NCBI GenBank assembly: GCA_964403885.1
Contig: CAYOHY010000020.1
Location: forward strand, 1-31,654
Source: CAYOHY01 sp964403885
GTDB lineage: Bacteria; Actinomycetota; Coriobacteriia; Anaerosomatales; PHET01
DNA length: 31,654 nucleotides
Direction of reading: 5' to 3'
This document shows, piece after piece, positions 22,106-30,542 of this stretch. How positions within the stretch are numbered: the stretch's first letter is position 1; every line of letters begins with the position of its first letter. Position numbers and translations under genes: made by a program. The notes beneath the pieces are model-generated. The model saw only the letters and a program-made list of their open reading frames with translations. It made no database searches and was not told where the DNA came from.

Positions 22106-22108
22106 CGC

Positions 22109-23164
22109 ATGCGCGGAGCCCTGCGCTCGAGCATCGTGCGTGCCGTCGCGTTCTCCGCCGGATTGGCGGCGGGGCTCACCGTGGGCGCGATCGTCGCGCT
22201 GGCCGGGCCCAAGGACGCTCCGGTCTGGCTCTCGCTTGCCGCCGGCGTTGGCGCAGCGCTGCTCGCCGCCGTGATCGCCTGGCCGGTGGGCCGGTTCTCG
22301 GCACGGCGCACGACCACGCCGCTCGAGCACCTGGCGGGCACCGCGGCATCGTTCGCGGCCGGCAACCTGGGGGCGCGAGCGACGGTGGATGGCCCTCGTG
22401 AGGTCCGCCTGATCGCCCAGTCGTTCAACCGCATGGCTGACGAGGTGGTCACCTCGCTCGAGCAGGTCACCTCCGAGGAGCGTCGCAAGACGCAGTTCGT
22501 CTCGGACGTGAGCCACGAGCTTCGCACGCCCCTCACCGCGATCCGCGGCGCCGCTGAGACGCTGCTCGACGGCGACGTGGCCCCCGACGACCAGGAGCGC
22601 TTCCTCTCCACCATCGCGCGCGAGGCCGAGCGGCTGACGCGGCTCGCGAACGACCTGCTCCAACTCCAGCGCATCGAGGGTGCCACCGGCGAGCTGCCTA
22701 TCCGCCGAGTGGACCTGCGCGTGGCCGCCGACCGCGCCGCCGCGATGCTCGAGCCTCTCATCGAGGATCGAGGCGTCACGCTGAGCGTGACCGGGTCCGC
22801 ACCGGCGGTGCTGGGTGACGTGGACCGGCTGCAGCAGGTGGTCGCAAACCTCGTGGACAACGCGAGCCGCATCGTGGGCGAGGGCGGCCACGTCACGGTC
22901 GAGCTGTCCGGAGAGCCGGGGGGCTACGCCGTCCTAGCCGTCTCCGATGACGGTCCCGGCGTTCCCGACGAGGACCTCCCCCGCCTGTTCGACCGCTTCT
23001 ACCGAGCCGACACCAGCCGTACCCGCACGAGTGGCGGCGCCGGACTGGGCCTCGCGATCGTACGCGCGATCGTCTCGGCTCATGGCGGAACGATCGAGGC
23101 GCAGAACCTGCCGGACGGCGGTGCGTGCATGACCGTGCGCCTGCCCGCCACCGACGCAGCGTAG
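22109..23164 (+). CDS. membrane sensor histidine kinase
   Basis: Partner of the upstream regulator, starting 3 nt after its stop. The 351-residue protein has two membrane helices (about 12-32 and 40-60) with almost no extracytoplasmic loop, so it likely senses something in the membrane or cytoplasm. A HAMP region (about 60-115) leads to the dimerisation domain with phospho-acceptor H136 in VSDVSHELRTPLTAIRG. The ATPase domain has the N box VVANLVDNASRIV, G1 SDDGPGVPDEDL, F box LFDRFYRAD and G2 GGAGLGLAIVRAIV. All catalytic motifs are intact. The gene ends 4 nt from the convergent bioY stop, with no terminator between. Confidence 0.94.
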   Translation: MRGALRSSIVRAVAFSAGLAAGLTVGAIVALAGPKDAPVWLSLAAGVGAALLAAVIAWPVGRFSARRTTTPLEHLAGTAASFAAGNLGARATVDGPREVRLIAQSFNRMADEVVTSLEQVTSEERRKTQFVSDVSHELRTPLTAIRGAAETLLDGDVAPDDQERFLSTIAREAERLTRLANDLLQLQRIEGATGELPIRRVDLRVAADRAAAMLEPLIEDRGVTLSVTGSAPAVLGDVDRLQQVVANLVDNASRIVGEGGHVTVELSGEPGGYAVLAVSDDGPGVPDEDLPRLFDRFYRADTSRTRTSGGAGLGLAIVRAIVSAHGGTIEAQNLPDGGACMTVRLPATDAA

Positions 23165-23168
23165 CGCC

Positions 23169-23732
23169 CTACCTACCTATCGCGCGCCGGATGAGCCGGG
23201 CTGCGAGGATTGCAACAGCAGCCTTCACGATGTCGGCGACCACGAACGGCGCCACACCCGCGGCGAGCGCCTTGGCCCAACCCATGCCCGTGGACACGGC
23301 GAGCCACGTCGCACCCACCGCGTAGATGGCGATGATCGTCACGGTGACCGCCGCGGCGTCGGCCGCGACCTGCGGCAACGAGGTGAGCTCCAGTCCGACG
23401 CGTACGGCAGCACCCGCGAGTGCTGCGAGGGCGAAGCCGATCAGGTAGCCACCCGTGGGGCCGGCGATGACGCCGAATCCCGCGGTGCCGCCGGCGAAGA
23501 CCGGCACACCCACCGCACCCAACAGCAGGAACACCCCCACCGAAGCGAACGCCCATGCGGGGCGAAGCAGGAGCGCCGCGAGGCACACGACGAAGACCTG
23601 GAAGGTCACGGGAACCGGCTCGATCGGAAGCACGAGGAACGCGCACGCGGCCAGAAGCGCGGCCAGCAGCGCGGCGGTCACGAGGTTTCCGGTGCGCTCG
23701 CGATACGCGGGGAGCGACGAGGACGCGTTCAA
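23169..23732 (-). CDS. bioY: biotin transporter substrate-binding subunit BioY
   Basis: S-component of an ECF-type biotin importer, an integral membrane protein of about 187 residues with six hydrophobic segments. Family features include PIEPVPVTFQVFVVCLAALL and the motif AGPTGGYLIGFALAAL. The start is likely TTG at 23732, because AAAGGTGG lies 5 nt upstream; the alternative GTG at 23741 is inside that site. No bioM or bioN (ATPase and T-component) is nearby, so it would use a shared ECF module or work alone. A BirA-type operator lies directly upstream, which strongly supports biotin-responsive control. Confidence 0.93.
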   Translation of the reverse strand: MNASSSLPAYRERTGNLVTAALLAALLAACAFLVLPIEPVPVTFQVFVVCLAALLLRPAWAFASVGVFLLLGAVGVPVFAGGTAGFGVIAGPTGGYLIGFALAALAGAAVRVGLELTSLPQVAADAAAVTVTIIAIYAVGATWLAVSTGMGWAKALAAGVAPFVVADIVKAAVAILAARLIRRAIGR

Positions 23733-23744
23733 AGTTTCCACCTT

Positions 23745-23776
23745 TCGTTAACCAGTACTATTGGAGTGGTTAACAG
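23745..23776 (-). promoter_or_regulatory. BirA operator upstream of bioY
   Basis: On the minus strand CTGTTAACC, a 14-nt spacer, then GGTTAACGA. The heptamers GTTAACC and GGTTAAC (23774-23768 and 23753-23747) are perfect inverted copies. This matches the known BirA site form TTGTTAACC-N14-16-GGTTAACAA. The birA gene just upstream encodes the DNA-binding type of BirA. Biotin-loaded BirA would block bioY transcription. Confidence 0.85.
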
Positions 23777-23841
23777 TAGGTGGGAAGGCGCCAGGCGTCA
23801 AGCGCGCTGTACGACCCGGCGGCGACGCCGGCGGTGATCGG

Positions 23842-24558
23842 TCAGGTGGGCGGTCGCAGGGTGACCTCGCCGGCGACCACGGCCTCGACTCCGGCGCGGC
23901 CCTCCACGAGCAGGCGGCCGTCCGCGTCCACGCCGAGCACCGTACCGCGCGCGCGGACCGTCCCCATCGCGTCACTGACCACCACNNNNNNNNNNNNNNN
24001 NNNNNNNNNNNNNNNNNNNNNNNNNNNNNNNNNNNNNNNNNNNNNNNNNNNNNNNNNNNNNNNNNNNNNNNNNNNNNNNNNNNNNCCGATCGCCACCACC
24101 AGCGCGAGCGGACCCACCTCGGCAGGTGCCACGGCCGGGCGCAGGATGGCCGAGACGTACGCGCCACCGGGAGGCGACTCCCACGTGCGCCCAAGCCTTC
24201 CTCGGCCTGCGGTCTGCCGGCCTGCGACCACGACGGTCCCCTCGGCGGCGGCGGCTCGTGCGAGCTCGCGAGCGTCGGCGTTGGTCGAGCCGGTCTCAGG
24301 GCCGCCAAGCACCTGCGACCAGAAGGGGTTGCGCAGCAGCGGGGCCACCTCGTCGGGCAGCGCGAGGTCCGGTGAGGCGACCAGGCGGTATCCCGAGCCG
24401 GGAGACGCCTCGACCACGTAGCCCAACGCGCGCAGCGCCGTCACGTGCTTGCTGACCGCCACCCGGCTCACGCCCAGCTCGTGCGCGAGCGTCTCACCGC
24501 TGACGCCTGCGGCCCCGGCGTCTTTGAGCGCCGCGAGCACGTGCGTACGGGTACTCAT
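23842..24558 (-). CDS. birA: bifunctional biotin-protein ligase/repressor BirA (interrupted by N gap)
   Basis: Joins biotin to carboxylase subunits and, with biotinyl-AMP, represses biotin genes. An N-terminal winged helix-turn-helix (about 5-60, SGETLAHELGVSRVAVSKHV) marks the class II repressor type. The biotin/ATP loop AGRGRLGRTW and the SPPGGAYVSAILRP strand are present. The 100-N run then replaces the central catalytic part, including the expected KWPND motif. The remaining end carries the C-terminal SH3-like domain (LGVDADGRLLVEG ... GEVTLRPP). Compared with E. coli BirA about 100 residues should be missing, so the true gap is probably near 300 nt. The ATG overlaps the dedA stop (ATGA). 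The gene is very likely intact. Confidence 0.92.
   Translation of the reverse strand: MSTRTHVLAALKDAGAAGVSGETLAHELGVSRVAVSKHVTALRALGYVVEASPGSGYRLVASPDLALPDEVAPLLRNPFWSQVLGGPETGSTNADARELARAAAAEGTVVVAGRQTAGRGRLGRTWESPPGGAYVSAILRPAVAPAEVGPLALVVAIXXXXXXXXXXXXXXXXXXXXXXXXXXXXXXXXXXVVVSDAMGTVRARGTVLGVDADGRLLVEGRAGVEAVVAGEVTLRPPT
23986..24085. other. assembly gap of 100 N inside birA
   Basis: Exactly 100 N, the usual placeholder for a gap of unknown size. Family length suggests about 300 nt are missing. Confidence 0.98.
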
Positions 24559-25232
24559 CGGTCGTCCTGGGGCTTGTCCGACCGGCGCGCAGTGATCCTG
24601 CGCCGCGCGACCAACACACCGCCGATGAAGAACGCGAGCACCGCAAGCCCCACCCACCCGATACCGGACGCGACACGCAACGCGACATCGATGTTCTCGC
24701 CGAGGAACCACCCGATCGTGCACATGAGCGAGGTGTAGACGACCGCGCCGATCAGCGTGTAGAGCTCGAACCAGAAGACGGGCATCTTGGTGGCGCCGGC
24801 GACCGCGGGCACGAAGTTCTTGGCCCCGATCGCGAAGCGGGCGATGAAGACGGTCTTGGCGCCTTGCGTGTGGAAGTGGTCGTGCACCTCGTCGACGCCC
24901 GAGGGGTCGATACGAAACAAGCGACCGACGCGCGTCGCCGCGATGCGCTCCGTGAACGACGCGACCGCGCCAAGGCCCGCCCGACGCCCAAGCCAGTAGC
25001 TCACGTTGCTGCCCACCACCGTGCCGATGACCGATGCGATCCAGACACCCATGATCGCAAGCTGGCCTTTCGAAGCCACGAGGGCGGCGGCGATGACGAC
25101 CGTCTCACCGGGGGTCAACGAGCCCAGGACGAAGAGGTTCTCAAAGACGGTGAACCCGAACACGATCAGGTAGCCCCACGTGGCAAGCGCCGCGAGGAAC
25201 CAGTCGACGATCGCTATGCCCGTCTGCGGCAT
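24555..25232 (-). CDS. DedA-family membrane protein
   Basis: A 225-residue membrane protein of the DedA/VTT family, some of which move undecaprenyl phosphate or other lipids across the membrane. It has about five hydrophobic segments. Family features are ENLFVLGSLTPGETVVIAAA (30-49), the VGSNVSYWLGRRAGLG segment, and FIARFAIGAKNFVPAVAGAT, which corresponds to the F.GRF.P..R..... re-entrant loop with the second arginine replaced. The C-terminus is basic (RRRITARRSDK). The ATG overlaps the nadC stop by one base (TGATG) and its stop overlaps the birA start. There is no obvious functional tie to cofactors, but it is tightly embedded in their operon. Confidence 0.85.
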   Translation of the reverse strand: MPQTGIAIVDWFLAALATWGYLIVFGFTVFENLFVLGSLTPGETVVIAAALVASKGQLAIMGVWIASVIGTVVGSNVSYWLGRRAGLGAVASFTERIAATRVGRLFRIDPSGVDEVHDHFHTQGAKTVFIARFAIGAKNFVPAVAGATKMPVFWFELYTLIGAVVYTSLMCTIGWFLGENIDVALRVASGIGWVGLAVLAFFIGGVLVARRRITARRSDKPQDDR

Positions 25233-26149
25233 CACGCGTCGCTGTCCAGTCCGAAGTCGACGGGCGGAGCCAACGTCAGCGCACTCGACGACACCCGGTC
25301 GACCCCCAGCCTGCGCAAGGCGGCCACACGCTCGAGCCGGATACCACCCGACGCCTCGAGCAGCACCGCGCGCCCCCTCGTCTCGGCGGCGCGCCGGCAC
25401 GTGCCGACCACGTCGGCGAGTGTTGCATCGTCCATGTTGTCGAGCAGCACCATGTCTGCGCCGGCCTGAACGGCTTCGAGGGCCTGGGACGGCGTGTCGG
25501 CCTCGATCTCGATGAGCAGGTCCGGGTGAGCGGCACGCGCTCGCAGGATCGCTTGTGTGATCGATCCTGACAGCGCGAGGTGGTTGTCCTTGACGAGCAC
25601 CATGTCCCACAGCCCGGTGCGGTGGTTGGTGCCGCCCCCCACGCGCACCGCGTACTTGGACAGCTCGCGCAGCCCCGGCAGCGTCTTGCGCGTGTCGCAC
25701 ACCGCGAGCTCGGGCCCTGCCGCCCGGGCCCACCGAGCGGTCTCGGTGGCCATGCCCGACAGGATCATCAGGAAATCGAGCGCGGTCCTCTCGGCGCACA
25801 GCACGGCTGCGGCCATGCCCTCGACCTCGGCGACAGGCGTGCCGGGCGTGACACTGGCGCCCTCGGCGACCAGCGGGAAGAACTCGACAGGCTCGAACAG
25901 TCCCGCCGCCCCGGATACCGCCTCGAACACGGCGCCGGCGACGGGCAGCCCGCACACCACGCACTCCTCGCGCGCGACGACCTTTGCCGAGAAGAATGCG
26001 TCGAGACCGACCACCGTCGATGCGGTGACATCGCGATCGAGCAGCCCGAGCGAGCCCGGGACTCCGGGCATGAGCCGCATCGCATCGACGCCGAGGTCCT
26101 CGGCAAGCGCTTGGGCCACGGTGACGCTGATATCGGGCAGTTCGAACAT
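25232..26149 (-). CDS. nadC: nicotinate-nucleotide pyrophosphorylase (quinolinate phosphoribosyltransferase)
   Basis: Converts quinolinate and PRPP to nicotinate mononucleotide in de novo NAD synthesis. The 305-residue protein has the expected LDRDVTAS near residue 37, the AERTALDFLMILSGMATETA helix region, TRKTLPGLRELSKYAVR, GGGTNHRTGLWDMVLVKDNH and the late EIEADTPSQALEAV and MVLLDNM strands. The ATG at 26149 is favoured by GAGGAGG just upstream, rather than a reading 19 codons longer. It begins 11 nt after nadB. All three nad enzymes are together. Confidence 0.95.
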   Translation of the reverse strand: MFELPDISVTVAQALAEDLGVDAMRLMPGVPGSLGLLDRDVTASTVVGLDAFFSAKVVAREECVVCGLPVAGAVFEAVSGAAGLFEPVEFFPLVAEGASVTPGTPVAEVEGMAAAVLCAERTALDFLMILSGMATETARWARAAGPELAVCDTRKTLPGLRELSKYAVRVGGGTNHRTGLWDMVLVKDNHLALSGSITQAILRARAAHPDLLIEIEADTPSQALEAVQAGADMVLLDNMDDATLADVVGTCRRAAETRGRAVLLEASGGIRLERVAALRRLGVDRVSSSALTLAPPVDFGLDSDA

Positions 26150-26160
26150 CGCGGCCTCCT

Positions 26161-27722
26161 CTACCGGGCGTCGCCGGGCACGGTCGTGGCGAGCGGCACG
26201 AACCACGGCGCGACTCCGCGCCGCATGATGATTCTTCCACGCCAGTGCGCATCATCGCGCCCCGGGTGATCGATTCGCGAGTGGCATCCTCGGCTCTCCT
26301 CGCGCGCTCGCGCGCCGTGGGCGACCAGCGATGCCACGGTGACGAGGTTGGCGGCCTCGAGATCCTCTTGCCGGCGCCCGCCCGCCGCCTGGGCGAGAAG
26401 CGAGATCTCGCCGATCGCCTCGTCGAGACCTTGGGCGGTCCGGCTCATGCCCACGAACCTGCCGGTCACGGCGTGCAACCGCTCGACGATCTGCGCTGCC
26501 GGCAAGGGTGAGGTGACATCCGAGGAGGCGAACGCAGGGAGCGCTTCGGGCCGAACGGCCCGCTCGCCGAGAGCGCGCGCGATCCGGCGCGAATAGACGA
26601 GCCCCTCGAGCAGCGAGTTCGAGGCGAGACGGTTGGCGCCATGCAACCCCGTGGCCGCGACCTCGCCCGATGCGTAGAGTCCGGGCACGCTCGTGCGCCC
26701 GTCGAGGTCGACACGCACGCCGCCCACCATGTAGTGCGCGGCAGGGGCGACCGGGAGCAGGTCTTTCGACAGGTCGTAGCCCGCCTCGGCGCACGCCTCC
26801 CAGATGCCCGGGAAGCGCTGGCGCAAGAAGCTCTCGCCCAGGTGGCGCGCGTCGAGCCAGACGTTGTCGCGGCCACATCGGGCCATGACCTGCTCGATCT
26901 CGCGGCTCACCACGTCGCGGGGCGCGAGCTCGGCGAGCGGATGGACACCTTGCATGAAGCGCCGCTCGTCGCAGTCGAGCAGGTAGGCACCCTCGCCGCG
27001 AAGCGCCTCTGAGACGAGGAAGCGCGGCTCGGCCTCGTGGTCGAGCGCCGTGGGATGGAACTGCACGAACTCGAGGTCGCACACCTCGGCGCCCGCGCGC
27101 CACGCTGCCGCCACTCCGTCGCCGGTCGCGACGAGCGGGTTCGTGGTCACGCGAAACACCTGTCCGGCCCCGCCCGTGGCGAGCACGACGGCGCCGGCAA
27201 GAATCGCCTCGAGCGCTCCTGTGGCCGTGTCGAGAAACACCGCACCGACACAGCGGCCGGACTCGGTGAGCAGGTCGATCAGGAAGCGATGCTCGAGCAC
27301 GGGGATGCGCTGACGTGAGCGCANNNNNNNNNNNNNNNNNNNNNNNNNNNNNNNNNNNNNNNNNNNNNNNNNNNNNNNNNNNNNNNNNNNNNNNNNNNNN
27401 NNNNNNNNNNNNNNNNNNNNNNNGCCAGATGCAGCTCGACGGAGTCGGCCTCGCCCACCGCACCGGCGATGCCGCCCTGTGCGTACCAGGTGTTGGTCTC
27501 GGCGAGCTCTCCTTTGGTGACGAGCGTGACGTCATGATCCACTGAGGCGTGGAGTGCTGCGGTCAGCCCCGCGATGCCGCTGCCGATGACGAGCACATCG
27601 GTGCGGCTGACGGCGACATCGCTCGGCTCGAAGTCCACGAGCCCGCGGACGCCCAGCACGCCGGTCCCCAGGTCGGGGGTGAAGCGTGTGCGTGGTGCGT
27701 CCGGAGCCGCAGGGGTCGTCAT
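26161..27722 (-). CDS. nadB: L-aspartate oxidase (interrupted by N gap)
   Basis: FAD enzyme that oxidises aspartate to iminoaspartate, the substrate of NadA. The first 99 codons (27722-27424) include an unusual ~40-residue N-terminal extension, the FAD motif VLVIGSGIAGLTAAL (43-57) and TWYAQGGIAGA. After the 100-N run the protein resumes in another frame with VLEHRFLIDLL, VVLATGGAGQVF, FVQFHPTALDHE, SEALRGEGAYL, APAAHYMVGGV, and HGANRLASNSLLEGLVYSRR. The C-terminal helical domain is present (REESRGCHSRIDHPG). The frame change lies in the gap, which family comparison says should hold about 100 residues (~300 nt), so it is an assembly effect. The ATG overlaps the nadA stop (ATGA). Confidence 0.94.
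27324..27423. other. assembly gap of 100 N inside nadB
   Basis: Exactly 100 N. NadB reading frames do not match across it, and about 300 nt are expected from the E. coli protein, so the size is a placeholder. Confidence 0.98.
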
Positions 27723-28633
27723 CCGATGGCCACCATGCGCTCGACCGCCGTGCGGGCGCGATCGGCGATCTGCGGGTCGACGGTGACCTCGTGCACGCCG
27801 TGCAGGAGGGCGTCACGCACCTTGGCGAGCGTGGTGAGCTTCATGTTGGGACACAGCATGCGCGGCGCGAGCTCGTGAAAGACCTTGCCCGGTGCCGCCT
27901 TGCGCAGCGCGTGAACGAGGCCCGACTCGGTGATCACGATGAACTCGCCGGCGGGGTTCTCGGCGGCGAAGGTGAGCATCTGAGAGGTCGACAGCACGGC
28001 ATCGCCCAGGTCGACCACCTCGGGACGGCATTCGGGGTGGACCATGACGGGCGCGCCCGGGTGCGCGGCGCGAGCCGCCTCGACCTGCTCGACGGTGACC
28101 TCGTCGTGCGTGGGACACCAGCCCTCCCACAGCAGCACCTCGACGTCGGGCAGCGAGCGCGCGACCCAGCTGCCCAGGTTCTTGTCGGGAGCGAACAGGA
28201 TCTTGTCGGCACCCAGTGCCCGCACCACGGCAACGGCGTTGGCGCTCGTGACGCACACGTCGCTTTCGGCCTTCACCTCGGCAGACGAGTTGACGTAGGT
28301 GACGACGGGTACGCCGGGGTGCTCGGCCTTCCATGCACGCAGCTGCTCTCCGGTGACCATGTCGGCCATGGGACAGCCGGCGCGCAGCTCCGGAAGCAGC
28401 ACTGTCTTGGCAGGTGCGAGGATCTTGGCGGTCTCGGCCATGAAGTGGACGCCGGCGAACACGATCACGCTCGCGGGGGTCTGCGCGGCGGTTCGCGACA
28501 GCCCAAGCGAGTCGCCGGTGAAGTCCGCGACGTCTTGCACCTCGGCGCGCTGGTAGTTGTGCGCGATGATGACGGCATCGCGCTGAGCGGCGAGCGCGCG
28601 GATCTCGGCGTGAAGGGCGGCGACGTCGGTCAC
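27719..28633 (-). CDS. nadA: quinolinate synthase A
   Basis: Condenses iminoaspartate with dihydroxyacetone phosphate to quinolinate using a [4Fe-4S] cluster; oxygen-sensitive. The 304-residue length is typical of the shorter NadA type. The three cluster cysteines are C87 (AGCPMADM), C173 (EGWCPTHDEV) and C261 (MLCPNMKLTTL). Substrate-binding segments IAHNYQRAEVQDVADFTGDS, TYVNSSAEVKAESDVCVTS and VMVHPECRPEVVDL are present. The GTG start overlaps the panC stop (GTGA), and the stop overlaps nadB (ATGA). Confidence 0.96.
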   Translation of the reverse strand: MTDVAALHAEIRALAAQRDAVIIAHNYQRAEVQDVADFTGDSLGLSRTAAQTPASVIVFAGVHFMAETAKILAPAKTVLLPELRAGCPMADMVTGEQLRAWKAEHPGVPVVTYVNSSAEVKAESDVCVTSANAVAVVRALGADKILFAPDKNLGSWVARSLPDVEVLLWEGWCPTHDEVTVEQVEAARAAHPGAPVMVHPECRPEVVDLGDAVLSTSQMLTFAAENPAGEFIVITESGLVHALRKAAPGKVFHELAPRMLCPNMKLTTLAKVRDALLHGVHEVTVDPQIADRARTAVERMVAIG

Positions 28634-29517
28634 GTGAGCTCCTTGCTGTCCGATGAGGCGCCGGGCACGACCAGCGCACAGTTGTCGATCAGTCGCGTGG
28701 TTCCCACCCTCACGGCCACGAGCGCACGCGCGTCGCGGGTGACGACGTCGAGCGGCTCGAGCGTGGACGGGTCGACCACGGCCGCGTAGTCGATGGTCAC
28801 GACGTCGCCGGCGTGCGCGGCGATCGCGTCACGCATGGCGGCCTCGAGGGCGCGCGCGTCACGCTCCCCCCACGCGAGTGCCGCGGCCGCGGCCTCAAGC
28901 GACTCCGGGACGCACTTCGCGATCTCGCGCTGCTCGGCTGAGAGATAGGCGTTGCGGCTCGACAGCGCGAGGCCGTCGGGCTCGCGCACGATGGGCACGG
29001 GCACGATGCCCACACCCATGTCGAGATCGGCCGCGAGCCTGTGCACGATCTGTAGCTGCTGGTAGTCCTTCTCGCCAAAGAACGCGAGGTCGGGACGCAC
29101 GATGTTGAGTAGCTTGGCGACCACCGTGGCCATCCCCGTGAAGTGGCCGGGCCGGACCTCGCCCTCCCACCTCGCTGCGAGCGGGCCCGGGTCGACGCTG
29201 ACCTGCGTGCCCGAGCCGTACATCTCCTCGACGCTGGGCGTGAAGACGAGCTCGACTCCCTCAGAACCCAGGAGCCGCGCGTCGGCATCGACGCGGCGCG
29301 GATAGGCGTCGAAGTCCTCGCCGGGGCCGAACTGCGTGGGATTGATGAACACTGAGGCGACCACGACATCCGTGCGGGCGCAGGCGGCGCGCACGAGCGT
29401 GAGGTGGCCTTCGTGCAGTGCGCCCATCGTGGGCACGAAGCCGACGCGCTTGCCCTCTCGGCGTGCCTCGGCCACCGCCGAGCGGATCTCGGCCTTGCTG
29501 GTCAACCGCTCGATCAC
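28630..29517 (-). CDS. panC: pantothenate synthetase
   Basis: ATP-dependent joining of pantoate and beta-alanine to pantothenate. The 295-residue protein has the adenylylating motif PTMGALHEGHLTLV (29-42, H35 and H38), FINPTQFGPGEDFDAYPR, FGEKDYQQLQIV, and the KMSKS-like LALSSRNAYLS. All are as expected. The GTG start overlaps the panB stop (GTGA) and the stop overlaps the nadA start. panD is not in the window, so beta-alanine must come from elsewhere in the genome. Confidence 0.97.
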   Translation of the reverse strand: MIERLTSKAEIRSAVAEARREGKRVGFVPTMGALHEGHLTLVRAACARTDVVVASVFINPTQFGPGEDFDAYPRRVDADARLLGSEGVELVFTPSVEEMYGSGTQVSVDPGPLAARWEGEVRPGHFTGMATVVAKLLNIVRPDLAFFGEKDYQQLQIVHRLAADLDMGVGIVPVPIVREPDGLALSSRNAYLSAEQREIAKCVPESLEAAAAALAWGERDARALEAAMRDAIAAHAGDVVTIDYAAVVDPSTLEPLDVVTRDARALVAVRVGTTRLIDNCALVVPGASSDSKELT

Positions 29518-30407
29518 TCGTCGATCACCTCGTACTCGCTGCTGAAGATGATCTCGGCCTCCGCGAGCACCTCTGCGCCAACGTGCGTGGTCTGCTCGGC
29601 ACCGGGAAACGCGTGGCCACGCACGTCATCGGCGTACGCCGAGACCGCCGAGACGATCGCGTCGCCCAGCTGGGCGTAGCGCTTGGCGTGGCGGGGCGTG
29701 AAGTCGCCCAGCCCGAGGATGTCGTGGAAGACCTGTACCTGCCCATCGCATCCCGCGCCGGCACCGATGCCGATCGTGGGGATCGACAGCAGTGCGCTGG
29801 CGCGCTCCGCGATCTCGGCCGGCACACATTCGAGCACGATGGCGAACGCACCGGCCTGCTCGAGAGCGACACACTCCTCGAACAGCACCGCTGCGCTGTG
29901 AGCGTCCTTTGCCTGGGTGCGATAGCCGCCCAGCGTGTTGACCGACTGCGGCGTCAGGCCCACGTGGCCCATCACCGGGATACCGGCCGCGGTCATCTCA
30001 CTGATCGCGACAAGGGTGGTGGGGTGGGCGCCCTCGAGCTTGACGGCCTGCGCGCCACCTTCGGCGACCAGGCGGCCTGCGTTGATCAGCGCGGTCTCGA
30101 TGCTGGGCTGATAGCTCATGAACGGCATGTCGGCGATGACGAGCGCCGTGGTGCACGCACGGGCGACAGCAGCGGTCGCGCGAACCATGTCGTCCATGGT
30201 GACCGGCAACGTGGAGCCGTGCCCAAGCACCGTCATGCCCAGCGAGTCACCCACCAAGATGGCGTCCACGCCTGCGGCTTCGACGAGTCGCGCGGAGTGG
30301 TAGTCATACGCGGTGAGCATCACGATGGGCCGCTCGGCAGCCTTGAGGGCGCACAATGCGGTCGCAGTCATACGGGGTGCAGGGGCAGGAGCGGGAAGTG
30401 CGCTCAT
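29514..30407 (-). CDS. panB: 3-methyl-2-oxobutanoate hydroxymethyltransferase
   Basis: Makes ketopantoate from alpha-ketoisovalerate and methylenetetrahydrofolate, the first pantothenate step. The 297-residue protein shows MLTAYDYHSARLVEAAGVD, VGDSLGMTVLGHGSTLPVT with the metal-binding aspartate, MPFMSYQ, VKLEGA, GHVGLTPQSVN and FAIVLECVPAEIAE with the catalytic glutamate. The first ~14 residues are Pro/Ala-rich and not part of the enzyme core. The ATG at 30407 has a perfect AAAGGAGG. It is the first gene of the panB-to-birA run. ketopantoate reductase (panE) is not seen. Confidence 0.97.
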   Translation of the reverse strand: MSALPAPAPAPRMTATALCALKAAERPIVMLTAYDYHSARLVEAAGVDAILVGDSLGMTVLGHGSTLPVTMDDMVRATAAVARACTTALVIADMPFMSYQPSIETALINAGRLVAEGGAQAVKLEGAHPTTLVAISEMTAAGIPVMGHVGLTPQSVNTLGGYRTQAKDAHSAAVLFEECVALEQAGAFAIVLECVPAEIAERASALLSIPTIGIGAGAGCDGQVQVFHDILGLGDFTPRHAKRYAQLGDAIVSAVSAYADDVRGHAFPGAEQTTHVGAEVLAEAEIIFSSEYEVIDE

Positions 30408-30479
30408 GGATCCTCCTTTGCATCGTGGCAGTCGCAGCCCGGATCCGGGTCCACGCGGCCCTGGCGATGAGGGAGTGCG

Positions 30480-30488
30480 AGTATATCA
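30480..30488 (-). promoter_or_regulatory. extended -10 promoter of the panB run
   Basis: TGATATACT (TGn plus TATACT) is an extended -10 element 73 nt upstream of the panB ATG. The -35 is poor, which extended -10 promoters tolerate. It lies just past the folK hairpin, so the cofactor run probably has its own start. Confidence 0.55.
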
Positions 30489-30498
30489 CTGCAGCGTA

Positions 30499-30535
30499 GG
30501 CGGCTCACCGGCCCACGAATGGCCGGCGAGCCGCC
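30499..30535 (-). terminator. terminator of folK
   Basis: On the minus strand GGCGGCTCGCCGGCC pairs with GGCCGGTGAGCCGCC (15 bp, one G-U) around a 7-nt loop, starting 8 nt after the folK stop. There is no T-run, so it may need Rho or act by its strong stem alone. Confidence 0.65.
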
Positions 30536-30542
30536 GTCGGTG

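Noticed and set aside
25467..25474. GCCTGAAC match to the shared hem/ccm element
   Set aside because: It lies inside conserved nadC coding sequence, is only eight bases long and has no promoter next to it.
26161..27722. Apparent frameshift in nadB
   Set aside because: The change of frame occurs only across the 100-N placeholder. Sequence on both sides is normal NadB.
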